A stretch of 41,128 bases of DNA from Bacteroidales bacterium (GCA_024402335.1 JAKSTZ010000019.1:1-41128), one strand, 5' to 3'; positions 1 through 9,401 are shown, counted from the stretch's first letter. Numbers and translations are program-made. Notes: a model not told the origin generated them from the sequence alone.

Positions 1-3000
1 CGTTTACCACCAATATGACGTTGTACGAGTTTGCCGTCCATTTTGCGAAGAAGGCCTGGTCGCCTGTCGTCTCTTCGTCTATACGAACTACTTGTTTTGT
101 AGAGTCCGTTACATTGTACCAGCCCGCAAACTTGTAGCCCGTCTTCGTAACGTCGCTCGGCAAGTTTGCACCGTTGCCATATACGTAGTTTGTAACGTTG
201 CCGCTGTTGATTGAACCTTCGTTTGTGTTCAACGTAACCGCATAGTTGTTTACATTCCATTTTGCATAGAATGTCTTATTGCCAACATCTGCTTTCGAAA
301 TTTCTGTAACAGCCTCTCCATCGAAGTTAGAACTTGTGAACCAACCTGCAAAAGTATGACCAGCACGAGTGATTTCTTCGGATGTAGGAAGAGCTGCGCC
401 TTCACCATAAGTGTAATCAGAAATTATCTTAGTATTTGTTCCACCATTTACTTCCAATGTAACGTTATAAGAATTTACAGTCCAATGTGCTTCTAACAAC
501 TTGTCACCTTTGTCTGTTGTGTAGATTGCCACAACAGGTTGTTCACCTGAAAAATATCCGTTTTTCATTTCCACAATTCCACCTATTGATAAAACTTCAG
601 ATTCAAATTTTTCAAATGTTTCCAATGGAACATTCTCTGCAACAACAAATGGAAGTTGTTCGTCTCCCGAAATCGTCTTTCCAAAATATGATTTTACCAA
701 ACGAATAATCTTTGTTGGATTTTCGCCAAATGATACAAGATTCACATCGCAACTAGAAACACTAGCAGAAGGGCCTAACATTGAAAACAAAACTTCAAAT
801 CCTTCATAAACCAAATCGTCCGAAATATCCGACATTTTATATTGTGGAACAGACAATAAAACAGTCGAATCAAGTTCCACATACGAAATTTTAGCGACAT
901 AATTACTTCCCAGATGGCGAGTTACAACAGCAACAATCTCTGGCATGTTTGTATTAGAAACTTTAGAGACACGCAACTGCACCATCATTGTTTTATACCA
1001 ACCATCAAATGTGTAGCCTTCACGAGTAACATTTGTTGGTAAAATTGTCAATGTACCATACGTATATTCTGTTGGAACGGCCCCATTAATAGTGCCATCG
1101 GCTGCGTACAATGAGATTTTATATGTGTTTGCACTCCATTTTGCATAATATGTTTTGTTTCCTACTTCATCAGCTCCGATTTCATAAACTTCCTCACCAG
1201 AAAGACCAGAATTTGCATACCAACCATTAAATGTGTAACCATCTTTTGTGATATCAGTTGGCAATACCGCACCTTCACCATATTTATATGTAGATACGTT
1301 ACCGCTATTGATTGTTCCGTCATTTACAACCAATTCAACTGCATACGTGTTTGGAGTCCATTTTGCGAAATATGCTTTGTCACCGATTTCGTCCAAAGCT
1401 ATAGTCAATACGGCATCGCCCGTGAAGTCTGCATTCGCATACCAACCGCCAAACTTACATCCTGTTTTTGTTACATCTATTGGCAATGTCGCGCCATTAC
1501 TATATGTATAAGCAACAACATTTCCGCTGTTTACCGTACCGCCATTCGTATTCAATGTAACCAAATATGACAAAACAGACCATTTTGCATAATAAGATTT
1601 ATTACCTGTCTCTGTTGCACCAACAGTTAGAATTCGTTCACCTGTCAAGTTTGAGTTATTGTACCAACCGGCAAATTCATAACCGTCACGGGTTACATTG
1701 GTTGGAAGTGTTGCACCTGTAGCAAATTCATAATCACTTACCGAGCCAGCGTTAATAACACCACCGTTTGCATTCAATGTAATTGTATAGGTATTGATTA
1801 CCCATTTTGCCCAGAAATTCTTTTCGCCGTATGCATTCGTAGCAATTGTTTTTACTTCCACACCAGCAAGTTCTTCGTTATTGTACCAACCGGCAAATGT
1901 GTAGCCAGACTTAGTTACATTTGTTGGTAACGTAGCACCCACGCCATAGCTATATGAATTTATTTCGCCATTGTTGATTACACCACCATTTGAATTGAAT
2001 GTTACTGCGTATGAGTTTACATTCCATTTCGCATAATATGTTTTCTTACCATATTCCGTTTCACTAATCTCTTCTACGGCAACTCCTTCGTAGGCTGAAT
2101 TTGTGAACCAACCTGCGAATGTATAGCCTGTTTTAGAAACAGTATTTGGTAATGTTGCACCAGTTCCAAATGTATAGTTTGTAGCATAACCTACATTTTC
2201 AATTACACCACCACTTGTTTCATAAACGATAGAATAATCATTTTCAGTCCACTTAGCATAGAATGTTTTTGCATCAAGAGCATATTCGTCTATACGGTCA
2301 ACAGACTCGCCTGTAAATGTAGCAGTTGTGTACCAACCAGCGAATGTGCAGCCAGTTTTTGTAATATCTGTTGGCAAAGTAGCACCTACACCGTATGTGT
2401 ATTTCGTTACATTACCAGAGTTTATAGTTCCTTCATTTGAATTAAGGGTGATGTCATACGTATTCACTGTCCATTTTGCCCAGAAAGCTTTGTCGCCTGT
2501 TGCAGTTGCTGCAATCGAAGTTTGTGATGTTCCTGTACAAGATGAGTTATCATACCAACCAGCGAACGTATAACCAGTTTTTTCGATTTGAGCAGTTGTT
2601 GGCAGTTGAACAGCTGTTCCGTGTGTGTAACTAATAACACTACCAGCTGAAATCACACCATTATTTGTATTCAATGTGACTGCGTATGCCGTATTAGACC
2701 AACCTGCATAATAGGTTTGATTTCCTACTGTAGTTGAACTAATTATGCTTACCACATCACCGGTGCATTCTGCATTTGTGTACCAGCCCGTGAACGTATA
2801 ACCTTCACGGGTTACATTGGTTGGAAGACTGGTTGTAACGCCGTATGTGTATGCTGTTACATTTCCTGTGTTAATCGTTCCCTCTTGAGCGTCCAACGTT
2901 ACCGTATATGTATTAGCCTGCCATTTTGCATAATAGTTCTTATCGCCAACTTCAATAGCAGCAATTTCAGTAACTGGTTCACCAATTAGATTTACATTAT

Positions 3001-6000
3001 CATACCAAGCGACAAATGTGTTACCAGCTTTTGTCACAGTAGTTGGCAATGTTATCGCATCACCTAATTGATAACTAACTTCGTATGTATCGTCTATATC
3101 ACCGCCATTTGCATCGTAAGTTATCGTATATGTAGCTTTTGCCCATTGTGCGGTAAACGCTTTATTGCCAAAATCCGTAGCAGAAATTGCAAGGGCGTCG
3201 TTGTTTTCAGAATCTTTCCAACCAAGGAATCGATAGCCTGTTTTTGTTACATCAGTTGGAAGAACAACGCCAGCGCCATAAACATACGAATCAATATTAT
3301 TCGAATTGATTGATCCTCCATTAGCATTTAATGCAACGGCATACGAAGCATTTTTCCATTTTGCCCAGAAGTTTCTGTCGCCGACTTCTGTTGCAGCAAT
3401 TTCGGTTACTACTCCACCTTCGTAACTTGAGTTGTCGAACCAACCAACAAATTCATAACCGTTCTTTGTAACATCTGTTGGTAATGTTGCACCAACATTA
3501 TAGGTATATGATGCAATATTTCCGGCATTAATAGTTCCGTTATTTGTCTGCAATGTAACAGTATATGTCTTTGGAGTCCATTTTGCATAATATGCTTTAT
3601 TTCCTGTTGAACCCTTCACAATCTGAGTTACCGCAGTTCCCGTACATGCTTCGTTATCGAACCAACCACCAAATGTGTTACCTGTTTTTGTAACATCTTG
3701 TGGAAGAATTGCAAGCACATCGTATGTATAGCTTGCGATATTTCCGGAATTAATTTCCCCTGAATTTACATTCAATGTAACTGCATACGTGTTAGCCTCC
3801 CACTTAGCCCAGAATTCCTTATTACCGTACTCAGTATCTTCAATAGTTGTAATTGCAGTTCCAACTAAGTTCGAATTATTGTACCAACCCAAGAAATTGT
3901 AACCTGTTCGTGTTGGTTCCGGCAATGTAACCTCATCTTCGTAATGATATGTGTCACTAGAAATCGAAGTTCCACCATTTGCATTATATGTAATAGTGTA
4001 ATCGATTTGAGACCAACTTGCAGTATAGTATTTCGCCTCAACAGCATTGTTCGCAATATTTGTTGCTAATGCAGCCGTTTCATCATCTATCCAGCCATTG
4101 AATGTGAAACCAATTTTGGTAACATCTGTTGGAAGTATTGCTCCAACACCGTAGGTATAAGAAGAAATATTTCCACTATTGATAGATCCACCATCAGTAT
4201 CTAATGTAACAGCATAACTATTCACATCCCATTTTGCATAGAAAGTCTTGTTTCCTGTTTCTGTAGCAGTAATTGCAAAGTATATATTACCATCCAAACT
4301 TGATGTTGTATACCAACCTGCAAACGTATAACCCTCACGAGTAACATTTGTAGGAAGAGATTTTAGAGCACCGTAAACATACTCTGTAACATTTCCACTA
4401 TTAATAGTACCACCATTCGCTTGCAATGTTACAGTATATGTGTTCACTAACCATTTAGCTTCGAATTCCTTGTTTCCATAGTCTGTAATTGCAATTGCAC
4501 GAGTTGCTACACCTCCCAACGCATTTTTAAGCGAGGCACTTGCACCTGCTTCAATCAATGCTGCAAGAAATCTGTCGGCTGCTTCTCTATCCATTTGTGT
4601 CACTAATGTAGATGGTGCAGAATCAACAAGATCTTTTGCTTCTTTTAGTCCTAGTCCCAAATATTCTTTTACCAACTTGACAACTAGTAGTTTTTGTGCA
4701 CCAGCAGATTCTAAATACACATCTGTTACATTTGCACCAGCAGATTCTCCTTCTTTCACTTCGTACCAACCGCCGAATGTATAACCTCTGCGAGTTACAT
4801 CAGTAGGAAGTAAGTTATATGTACCATACACATAATGTTCAATGTCGCCAGAATTTATTGTACCTCCATTAGCATTAAGAACTACCTCATATTCATTAGC
4901 TGTCCATTTTGCGTAATATATTTTATCTCCATAGTCACTATCACTAATTTCGGTAAACATATCACCTGTGAAACTAGAATTCAAATACCAGCCACCAAAT
5001 GTGTAACCAGTACGAGTAATTTCTGAGTCATCTGGCAATGTAACACCTATTCCATAGGTATATTCGTTTATTACATTTTCGTTTTTACCACCATTCGCTT
5101 CTAATACCACATTATAAGTATTAACATTCCATTTTGCCTTATAACATCTATCTCCATAATCTGTAGAAACAAGTGATTCTACTTCATCATAATTAATATA
5201 CGACACTGTTGCACCGACAGCCTCCAATTGGGCTTTATAAGCCATTATATCCTCAAGAGAGACATTATCTATAATTGTTGATGGACTATTTAAAACTAAG
5301 GCTCTCGCCTCCACCAAGCTGCATCCATTTATTCCTCTTATTGCCGCAACAGTAGCTGAAAGTGCAGATTCATTATATGATTCCAATATTAAATCGCAAC
5401 CAGTTTTATGAAGCGCATCAATATCATAATCAATAGAATAAACTGCAGAAGTTTTTGCCAATTCTTTTAAATATTTATTCAATGTCGTTGCATCAGCATT
5501 GGCGGCAACAACAATTTCAGTTTCAATATTATTAACTAAAGAAAGTATTTTTTCACGCCAATATTCTACCCCATTACCAGAAGCATTTACAAGTGCTTTT
5601 TCAATAAGCAGAGCATTGGAAATATTTCCTGTGATATTCGTTGCAGAAAGAACCAAATCAGCTCGTGGTACTTCGTACCAACCTGCAAATGTGTATCCTG
5701 TTTTTGTTACATCTGTTGGAAGAGTTCCACTAAAACCGTAGTTATAGGAAGTTATATTACCTCTATTTATTATTCCACCATCGGTATTTAGTGTTACCGA
5801 GTAATTATTTACCGACCATTTTGCATAATATGTTTTTGGTCCAGTTTCATCAACTGTAATTTCTGTTATTGGGCTACCGGCATAGTTACTATTGCTATAC
5901 CAACCACCAAATGTAAAACCTAATTGAGTTACATCCGATGGTAATGTAGCACCTTCAGTTTCTACATAGAATGTTAAGTCTTCATCGCTGGTTCCACCTA

Positions 6001-8698
6001 TATAATTTAAAGTAACCGTAGGGCAATCTAGCAACTGAGCTAATTTTGCCGATTCCTCACCAAATGCCTTTATATATGGGTAGTATTTATATTTTTGACT
6101 ATTAATTATTTCCGATGGTTTAATGCCCCAATTTGCAGAAGGAAATCTTGTTGGTAAAGAACCATTTGCTAATTCTGAAGTAGATAAACCTTTTGCATAA
6201 GAGTAATCTTGATCTGAAACACCACCATATTTACAAATATCTTTATCATAATAGTTGTATAATCCACTTAAAGCTCCAGCCTTACCACATAATGCTCCCA
6301 CTGTTGCGACTCCTTCTACCGAACCAATATTTAAGCAATAGTATAGATTATCACCACTACTTTCGCGTCCTATAATTCCACCAGTTGCACCAGAACCTGT
6401 ATTGCGAATTGTACCTGTATTCATACAGTAATATAGATAACTCGAAGCAACCACATCACCAGCAATGCCACCTGCATCTTTTATAGCTGTAATATCACCA
6501 TTATTTATACAGTTCAATACCTGCTGCGAAGTGTTCCGCATACCGTAACTATATCCCCAAATACCACCTACAGTACTTCCCGATATGTTTGCATTATTTG
6601 TACATTCCTGTATTGATGCCATTTGAAAATAACCACAAATCCCTCCACAATAGCCAGAGCTTCCTCCATCTATAACTCCATAATTATGACAATTTTCAAG
6701 AACTACAGTATCTGCATAACCGCAAATTCCACCTATATATGTAATAGATGATAGTTCTATATTTGAGTAATTTGAACAGTTCTTTATCGTACTATTATTA
6801 ACGCGGGCAACAAGAGTACCTACAGTTTTACCTAAAAATCTGCACGAGCCAATATTTACATCTTTAATTGTAGCATGACTTATTTGTGTGAATATACCAG
6901 CATTGGCATAAGAAGCTGTCATACTTAAACCTGAGATTGTTTTACCTCTACCATACAATTCACCCGTAAAAGGTGATGAAGTTGTACCAATAGGAATCCA
7001 AGCATGACCAGGAGTTTCTTTTAATGTTCCATCAGATTGTACATTATCATAATCTACTATATTATTCATTAGAACATAGCGACCTGAATTATCGCTTGCG
7101 ATAGCCGACAAATCTTCGATAGTATAAATTGGTTTATACGTTACCCAGTCTGGGTCATCAGCAGTACCTATATTGTAATAACTCCGTTTTGCATACGGAG
7201 TTACAGGTATATCTGTTAATCTTGGATACAGACCATTCACTTGTGTAGCGAATTCATCGTCTTGTTGCATTATAGAACCACTTTCACCAGTATTACCAGC
7301 AGTCCAATAATCAGAGCTCATACCTGTTAACAAAGTAGAAGAACACATCTCCTCCGATGTCATAGCAGTACAGCCCGTATATGCTGCATTATTTACTGGA
7401 CCAAAAGGACAAACATCAGAATCATAATAACAAGATATTATTGGAGATACTGCCACATAATTTCCAAACAAAGCTCCAATAGTTTTTGTACTTGAATTAT
7501 TTGTAACAATACATGCACTATAGGAATTCGCTACAGATGAATACATTTCTCCGGCTAATCCTCCAACATAACCAGCATTCGCAGAAACAGAACCAATATT
7601 AAAGACATCTGTCATTTTACCAGAACCAAATCCAACAATACCACCAACTTCGTCTATACCAGAAACAGAGCCCGAATTACATGAATAACTAATCGTACTT
7701 GCTGATGATGAACTTCCAGCAATACCCCCCACGTTATTCTCACCTGAAACAGAAGCTTCATTATAACAATACGAAACATTTCCATTTCCTTTACCAATTA
7801 TACCTCCAACATAATTTTTACCAACTATTTTTCCTTTGTTTGAACAATTTTCAGCCCTTCCTTGACCACAAATACCACCGCAGTTTTCGAGTGTAGAAAT
7901 TACTGTTCCCTCATTAGAACAATTAGTTACAAATCTCGTTGTATAACCGACAATTCCTCCAACAGTAGAGACGCCCTCAACTGTTCCATAATTATGACAA
8001 TCTGAAATAGTTACGTCATTTGACGAAATACCACCAGCCTCATTACCTTTGGCTACTACAGTACCATAAAATGTACAATTCGAAATAGACATATTTAATC
8101 TCTCATATCCACCATAAATACCTCCCGCCTTATCTCCATTAGAAAAGATATAACCTTGGACAAGACAATTTTCTATTACACAAGTAGCCGAACCATTAAC
8201 AGATCCAGTAATACCACCAACAATAGATCCTGTAGCCTTAAAATAACTATCCACTATTGTTACATTTTTTATTGTTGCATTTTGAGGATCCGTAAATAAT
8301 CCAACATAATATTGATAAGAAATATATAATCCCGAAATTTTTTTTCCATTGCCATCAAAAACACCCGCATAATTATTAATTGACTTAGTCCATTTATCCG
8401 TAACGGCTGTTTCAAAATCACTTCGTAATTCTCCATTTTCATCAAGAACGGATTCATTCACGACAATGTCATTTACAACAACAACATTTACCGATCTATA
8501 ATCGGAACCTGATTTATTTGTATAGTCTCGGAATTTTTCCAAGTCTGCAGCATTCTCTATAACATAATATCCATCATAGTCTTCTGTCAAACCATAATCA
8601 GCATAATTACCCTCAATTTGGATAAATTCTGCATATCCCTGCAATACACTCAACACACACAAACTAACTGTAACACAAAACTTTATAAATCTATTCAT
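1..8698 (-). CDS. giant secreted repeat protein: GLUG beta-helix + InlB-B/Flg_new repeats with inserted L7/L12-CTD-like domains (3' end outside window)
   Basis: The reading frame is open from an ATG at 8698 to base 1 (2,899 codons, no stop), and the same frame gives repeat sequence at both ends. Residues 1-22 form a signal peptide (MNRFIKFCVTVSLCVLSVLQGYA). Residues about 60-860 carry two blocks of GLUG-type beta-helix repeats with recurring VGGIxG/CGGICG motifs; each block opens with an ISGL motif. From about residue 890 there are about 22 InlB-B/Flg_new repeats with the pattern LPTDVTKTGYTFAGWY...YYAKWxxNxYxVTLN and a 222-nt (74-residue) period. Three units carry extra sequence after GWY that resembles the ribosomal L7/L12 C-terminal domain (listed separately). 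GLUG and Flg_new repeats are known from surface and adhesin-like proteins, so an exported cell-surface role is inferred. The C-terminal anchor or sorting signal lies outside the window. The precise function is unknown. Confidence 0.9.
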   Translation of the reverse strand, partial: MNRFIKFCVTVSLCVLSVLQGYAEFIQIEGNYADYGLTEDYDGYYVIENAADLEKFRDYTNKSGSDYRSVNVVVVNDIVVNESVLDENGELRSDFETAVTDKWTKSINNYAGVFDGNGKKISGLYISYQYYVGLFTDPQNATIKNVTIVDSYFKATGSIVGGITGSVNGSATCVIENCLVQGYIFSNGDKAGGIYGGYERLNMSISNCTFYGTVVAKGNEAGGISSNDVTISDCHNYGTVEGVSTVGGIVGYTTRFVTNCSNEGTVISTLENCGGICGQGRAENCSNKGKIVGKNYVGGIIGKGNGNVSYCYNEASVSGENNVGGIAGSSSSASTISYSCNSGSVSGIDEVGGIVGFGSGKMTDVFNIGSVSANAGYVGGLAGEMYSSVANSYSACIVTNNSSTKTIGALFGNYVAVSPIISCYYDSDVCPFGPVNNAAYTGCTAMTSEEMCSSTLLTGMSSDYWTAGNTGESGSIMQQDDEFATQVNGLYPRLTDIPVTPYAKRSYYNIGTADDPDWVTYKPIYTIEDLSAIASDNSGRYVLMNNIVDYDNVQSDGTLKETPGHAWIPIGTTSSPFTGELYGRGKTISGLSMTASYANAGIFTQISHATIKDVNIGSCRFLGKTVGTLVARVNNSTIKNCSNYSNIELSSITYIGGICGYADTVVLENCHNYGVIDGGSSGYCGGICGYFQMASIQECTNNANISGSTVGGIWGYSYGMRNTSQQVLNCINNGDITAIKDAGGIAGDVVASSYLYYCMNTGTIRNTGSGATGGIIGRESSGDNLYYCLNIGSVEGVATVGALCGKAGALSGLYNYYDKDICKYGGVSDQDYSYAKGLSTSELANGSLPTRFPSANWGIKPSEIINSQKYKYYPYIKAFGEESAKLAQLLDCPTVTLNYIGGTSDEDLTFYVETEGATLPSDVTQLGFTFGGWYSNSNYAGSPITEITVDETGPKTYYAKWSVNNYSVTLNTDGGIINRGNITSYNYGFSGTLPTDVTKTGYTFAGWYEVPRADLVLSATNITGNISNALLIEKALVNASGNGVEYWREKILSLVNNIETEIVVAANADATTLNKYLKELAKTSAVYSIDYDIDALHKTGCDLILESYNESALSATVAAIRGINGCSLVEARALVLNSPSTIIDNVSLEDIMAYKAQLEAVGATVSYINYDEVESLVSTDYGDRCYKAKWNVNTYNVVLEANGGKNENVINEYTYGIGVTLPDDSEITRTGYTFGGWYLNSSFTGDMFTEISDSDYGDKIYYAKWTANEYEVVLNANGGTINSGDIEHYVYGTYNLLPTDVTRRGYTFGGWYEVKEGESAGANVTDVYLESAGAQKLLVVKLVKEYLGLGLKEAKDLVDSAPSTLVTQMDREAADRFLAALIEAGASASLKNALGGVATRAIAITDYGNKEFEAKWLVNTYTVTLQANGGTINSGNVTEYVYGALKSLPTNVTREGYTFAGWYTTSSLDGNIYFAITATETGNKTFYAKWDVNSYAVTLDTDGGSINSGNISSYTYGVGAILPTDVTKIGFTFNGWIDDETAALATNIANNAVEAKYYTASWSQIDYTITYNANGGTSISSDTYHYEDEVTLPEPTRTGYNFLGWYNNSNLVGTAITTIEDTEYGNKEFWAKWEANTYAVTLNVNSGEINSGNIASYTYDVLAILPQDVTKTGNTFGGWFDNEACTGTAVTQIVKGSTGNKAYYAKWTPKTYTVTLQTNNGTINAGNIASYTYNVGATLPTDVTKNGYEFVGWFDNSSYEGGVVTEIAATEVGDRNFWAKWKNASYAVALNANGGSINSNNIDSYVYGAGVVLPTDVTKTGYRFLGWKDSENNDALAISATDFGNKAFTAQWAKATYTITYDANGGDIDDTYEVSYQLGDAITLPTTVTKAGNTFVAWYDNVNLIGEPVTEIAAIEVGDKNYYAKWQANTYTVTLDAQEGTINTGNVTAYTYGVTTSLPTNVTREGYTFTGWYTNAECTGDVVSIISSTTVGNQTYYAGWSNTAYAVTLNTNNGVISAGSVISYTHGTAVQLPTTAQIEKTGYTFAGWYDNSSCTGTSQTSIAATATGDKAFWAKWTVNTYDITLNSNEGTINSGNVTKYTYGVGATLPTDITKTGCTFAGWYTTATFTGESVDRIDEYALDAKTFYAKWTENDYSIVYETSGGVIENVGYATNYTFGTGATLPNTVSKTGYTFAGWFTNSAYEGVAVEEISETEYGKKTYYAKWNVNSYAVTFNSNGGVINNGEINSYSYGVGATLPTNVTKSGYTFAGWYNNEELAGVEVKTIATNAYGEKNFWAKWVINTYTITLNANGGVINAGSVSDYEFATGATLPTNVTRDGYEFAGWYNNSNLTGERILTVGATETGNKSYYAKWSVLSYLVTLNTNGGTVNSGNVVAYTYSNGATLPIDVTKTGCKFGGWYANADFTGDAVLTIALDEIGDKAYFAKWTPNTYAVELVVNDGTINSGNVSTYKYGEGAVLPTDITKDGYTFNGWYANSGLSGEEVYEIGADEVGNKTYYAKWSANTYKISLYAADGTINGAVPTEYTYGTLTILPTNVTREGYTFDGWYKTMMVQLRVSKVSNTNMPEIVAVVTRHLGSNYVAKISYVELDSTVLLSVPQYKMSDISDDLVYEGFEVLFSMLGPSASVSSCDVNLVSFGENPTKIIRLVKSYFGKTISGDEQLPFVVAENVPLETFEKFESEVLSIGGIVEMKNGYFSGEQPVVAIYTTDKGDKLLEAHWTVNSYNVTLEVNGGTNTKIISDYTYGEGAALPTSEEITRAGHTFAGWFTSSNFDGEAVTEISKADVGNKTFYAKWNVNNYAVTLNTNEGSINSGNVTNYVYGNGANLPSDVTKTGYKFAGWYNVTDSTKQVVRIDEETTGDQAFFAKWTANSYNVILVVN
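560..990 (-). other. tandem pair of divergent L7/L12-CTD-like domains (insertion C)
   Basis: This is extra sequence of 435 nt (145 residues) between GWY motifs at 998 and 341. The second half reads DVNLVSFGENPTKIIRLVKS, then YFGKTISGDEQLPFVVAENV, then PLETFEKFESEVLSIGGIVE. It keeps the L7/L12 CTD strand-helix-helix-strand spacing but has lost the GLGLKEAK loop. The first half (VQLRVSKVSN..., VVTRHLG..., VLLSVPQYKMSDIS..., SMLGPSASVSS) appears to be a still more diverged copy. The assignment rests on co-linearity with insertion B. Confidence 0.6.
4510..4747 (-). other. near-canonical L7/L12 C-terminal domain (insertion B)
   Basis: This is extra sequence of 231 nt (77 residues) between GWY motifs at 4766 and 4313. 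The translation contains DVYLESAGAQKLLVVKLVKE, then YLGLGLKEAKDLVDSAP, then MDREAADRFLAALIEAGASA. The GLGLKEAKDLV[ED]SAP core is the signature of the ribosomal protein L7/L12 C-terminal domain, and the flanking DVxLxxAGAxK and LxEAGA elements fall at the right distances. It is in frame and embedded between Flg_new repeats of a secreted protein, with no ribosomal gene nearby. Confidence 0.9.
5165..5660 (-). other. tandem pair of L7/L12-CTD-like domains (insertion A)
   Basis: This is extra sequence of 468 nt (156 residues) between two GWY motifs whose W codons lie at 5678 and 4988, where the normal spacing is 222 nt. The second half reads CDLILESYN..., then VAAIRGINGCSLVEARALVL, NSPSTIIDNVSLEDIMAYK and QLEAVGATVSYI. 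This follows the L7/L12 CTD order: first strand, VVK-type helix, GLGLKEAKDLV-like helix, SAP, VSKEEA-like helix, LEEAGA, last strand. The first half (ADLVLSATNITGN... to AKTSAVYSI) fits the same pattern more weakly. This is a domain inside the giant gene, not a separate gene. Confidence 0.7.
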
Positions 8699-8758
8699 AT
8701 TAAAATTTATTTTCATTATACCATAGTATCCCCTTACCCAGAGAACTCTTTAGAAAAA

Positions 8759-8795
8759 CAAAAGTATATTTTTCAGTTGAAATAGAAACAAAAAA
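8759..8795 (-). promoter_or_regulatory. Bacteroidota-type promoter of the giant repeat gene
   Basis: On the minus strand TACTTTTG (8766-8759) matches the -7 consensus TAnnTTTG. A TTTTTTG (8795-8789) lies 22 nt upstream as the -33 element. The predicted leader is about 55 nt to the ATG at 8698. Confidence 0.65.
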
Positions 8796-8830
8796 TGGTA
8801 AAAATTAGTCTTTATATTATTGTATTTCAA

Positions 8831-8863
8831 ACACTAACGAGATATTTAAACAAATAAGAATCA
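8831..8863 (+). repeat. 33-nt direct repeat, copy 1
   Basis: It matches 9821-9853 at 28 of 33 positions (core acgaga...ttaaacaaat). Copy 1 has no gene behind it, while copy 2 lies directly upstream of the sigma factor start. Confidence 0.45.
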
Positions 8864-8938
8864 GTGGTTTGAATAGTGGTAATAACATAAAAATCGAATT
8901 ACTTACTTCAATTTTGTAATTTACTCTCTAATTAGACA

Positions 8939-8972
8939 TTGTTCTTTCTTGACCTGCAGCAAGAAAGAACAA
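8939..8972. repeat. perfect 13-bp inverted repeat with CTGCAG loop
   Basis: TTGTTCTTTCTTG and its exact reverse complement CAAGAAAGAACAA flank the 8-nt loop acctgcag. It sits in a long non-coding stretch (8767-9133) where nothing else is evident. It resembles the hairpin at 9691-9724 (same CTGCAG centre, TTTCTT-rich arms), so both look like members of an intergenic palindromic (REP-like) family. No T-tract follows, so a terminator is unlikely. Confidence 0.6.
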
Positions 8973-9133
8973 GAATGATAATCAAAAATCTAACGAACTA
9001 ATGCGTAATAAGGCCTACCGCCAAGAAATATATCATATCCTTAATTAAATATTGTAACGAATTTATATAATCTTATTAATCAATAACTTACATATAAAAT
9101 CAAGATTTTTTTGAAAAAAAATCTCGCCAAGTG

Positions 9134-9162
9134 TTGTATGTTACAAAAAAAGTGTACTTTTG
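9134..9162 (+). promoter_or_regulatory. promoter of tRNA-Ser
   Basis: TACTTTTG at 9155-9162 is an exact -7 match, and TTG at 9134-9136 lies 18 nt upstream. The predicted transcript starts within a few bases of the mature tRNA 5' end. Confidence 0.7.
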
Positions 9163-9171
9163 CATCACCAC

Positions 9172-9256
9172 GGAAAAGTGGCAGAGTGGTCGAATGCACC
9201 GGTCTTGAAAACCGGCGTACCGCAAGGTACCGGGGGTTCGAATCCCTCCTTTTCCG
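9172..9256 (+). tRNA. tRNA-Ser (anticodon UGA)
   Basis: This is an 85-nt class II tRNA. The acceptor stem GGAAAAG (9172-9178) pairs with CTTTTCC (9249-9255), with discriminator G at 9256. The anticodon loop contains cttgaaa (anticodon TGA). A long variable arm, cgtaccgcaaggtaccg, forms its own helix, and the T arm carries gggttcgaatccc. CCA is not encoded. Confidence 0.95.
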
Positions 9257-9260
9257 CTCA

Positions 9261-9300
9261 AGAGAAAGTTCAATGCAAATGCGTTGAACTTTTTCTATTT
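9261..9300 (+). terminator. intrinsic terminator of tRNA-Ser
   Basis: A long stem (9261-9276 with 9281-9296, loop aaat) contains AAAGTTCAA and TTGAACTTT arms followed by T-rich sequence. It starts 5 nt after the tRNA. Confidence 0.75.
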
Positions 9301-9401
9301 TATAGAGGGACTACTTATAAGTTCCCCACCACAAAAAATTCAAAATAAAAATTTTAAATTAGTAATTATCAAGTCATTGCAAGAGAGCTAAAGATTTCTT
9401 C

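Larger units (their letters stand above)
117..6030 (-). repeat. about 22 tandem 222-bp InlB-B/Flg_new coding repeats
   Basis: The reverse complement of the GWY codons (taccaacc and variants) recurs near 119, 341, 998, 1220, 1442, 1664, 1886, 2108, 2333, 2555, 2780, 3002, 3227, 3440, 3662, 3884, 4091, 4313, 4766, 4988, 5678 and 5900. The basic period is 222 nt, interrupted by the three L12-like insertions. DNA identity between units is moderate, so this is an old, diverged array rather than a recent expansion. The right end is the first unit and the left end continues beyond the window. Confidence 0.9.

Noticed and set aside
117..6030. Regular repeats that might suggest a CRISPR array
   Set aside because: The 222-nt units are coding, diverged and without short identical repeats or unique spacers.
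487..7896. Several plus-strand open frames of 60-87 codons opposite the giant gene
   Set aside because: They lie antisense to a continuous repeat-protein frame, repeat with the same 222-nt period and have no family features.
9160..9348. Open frame of 62 codons
   Set aside because: It covers tRNA-Ser and its terminator.
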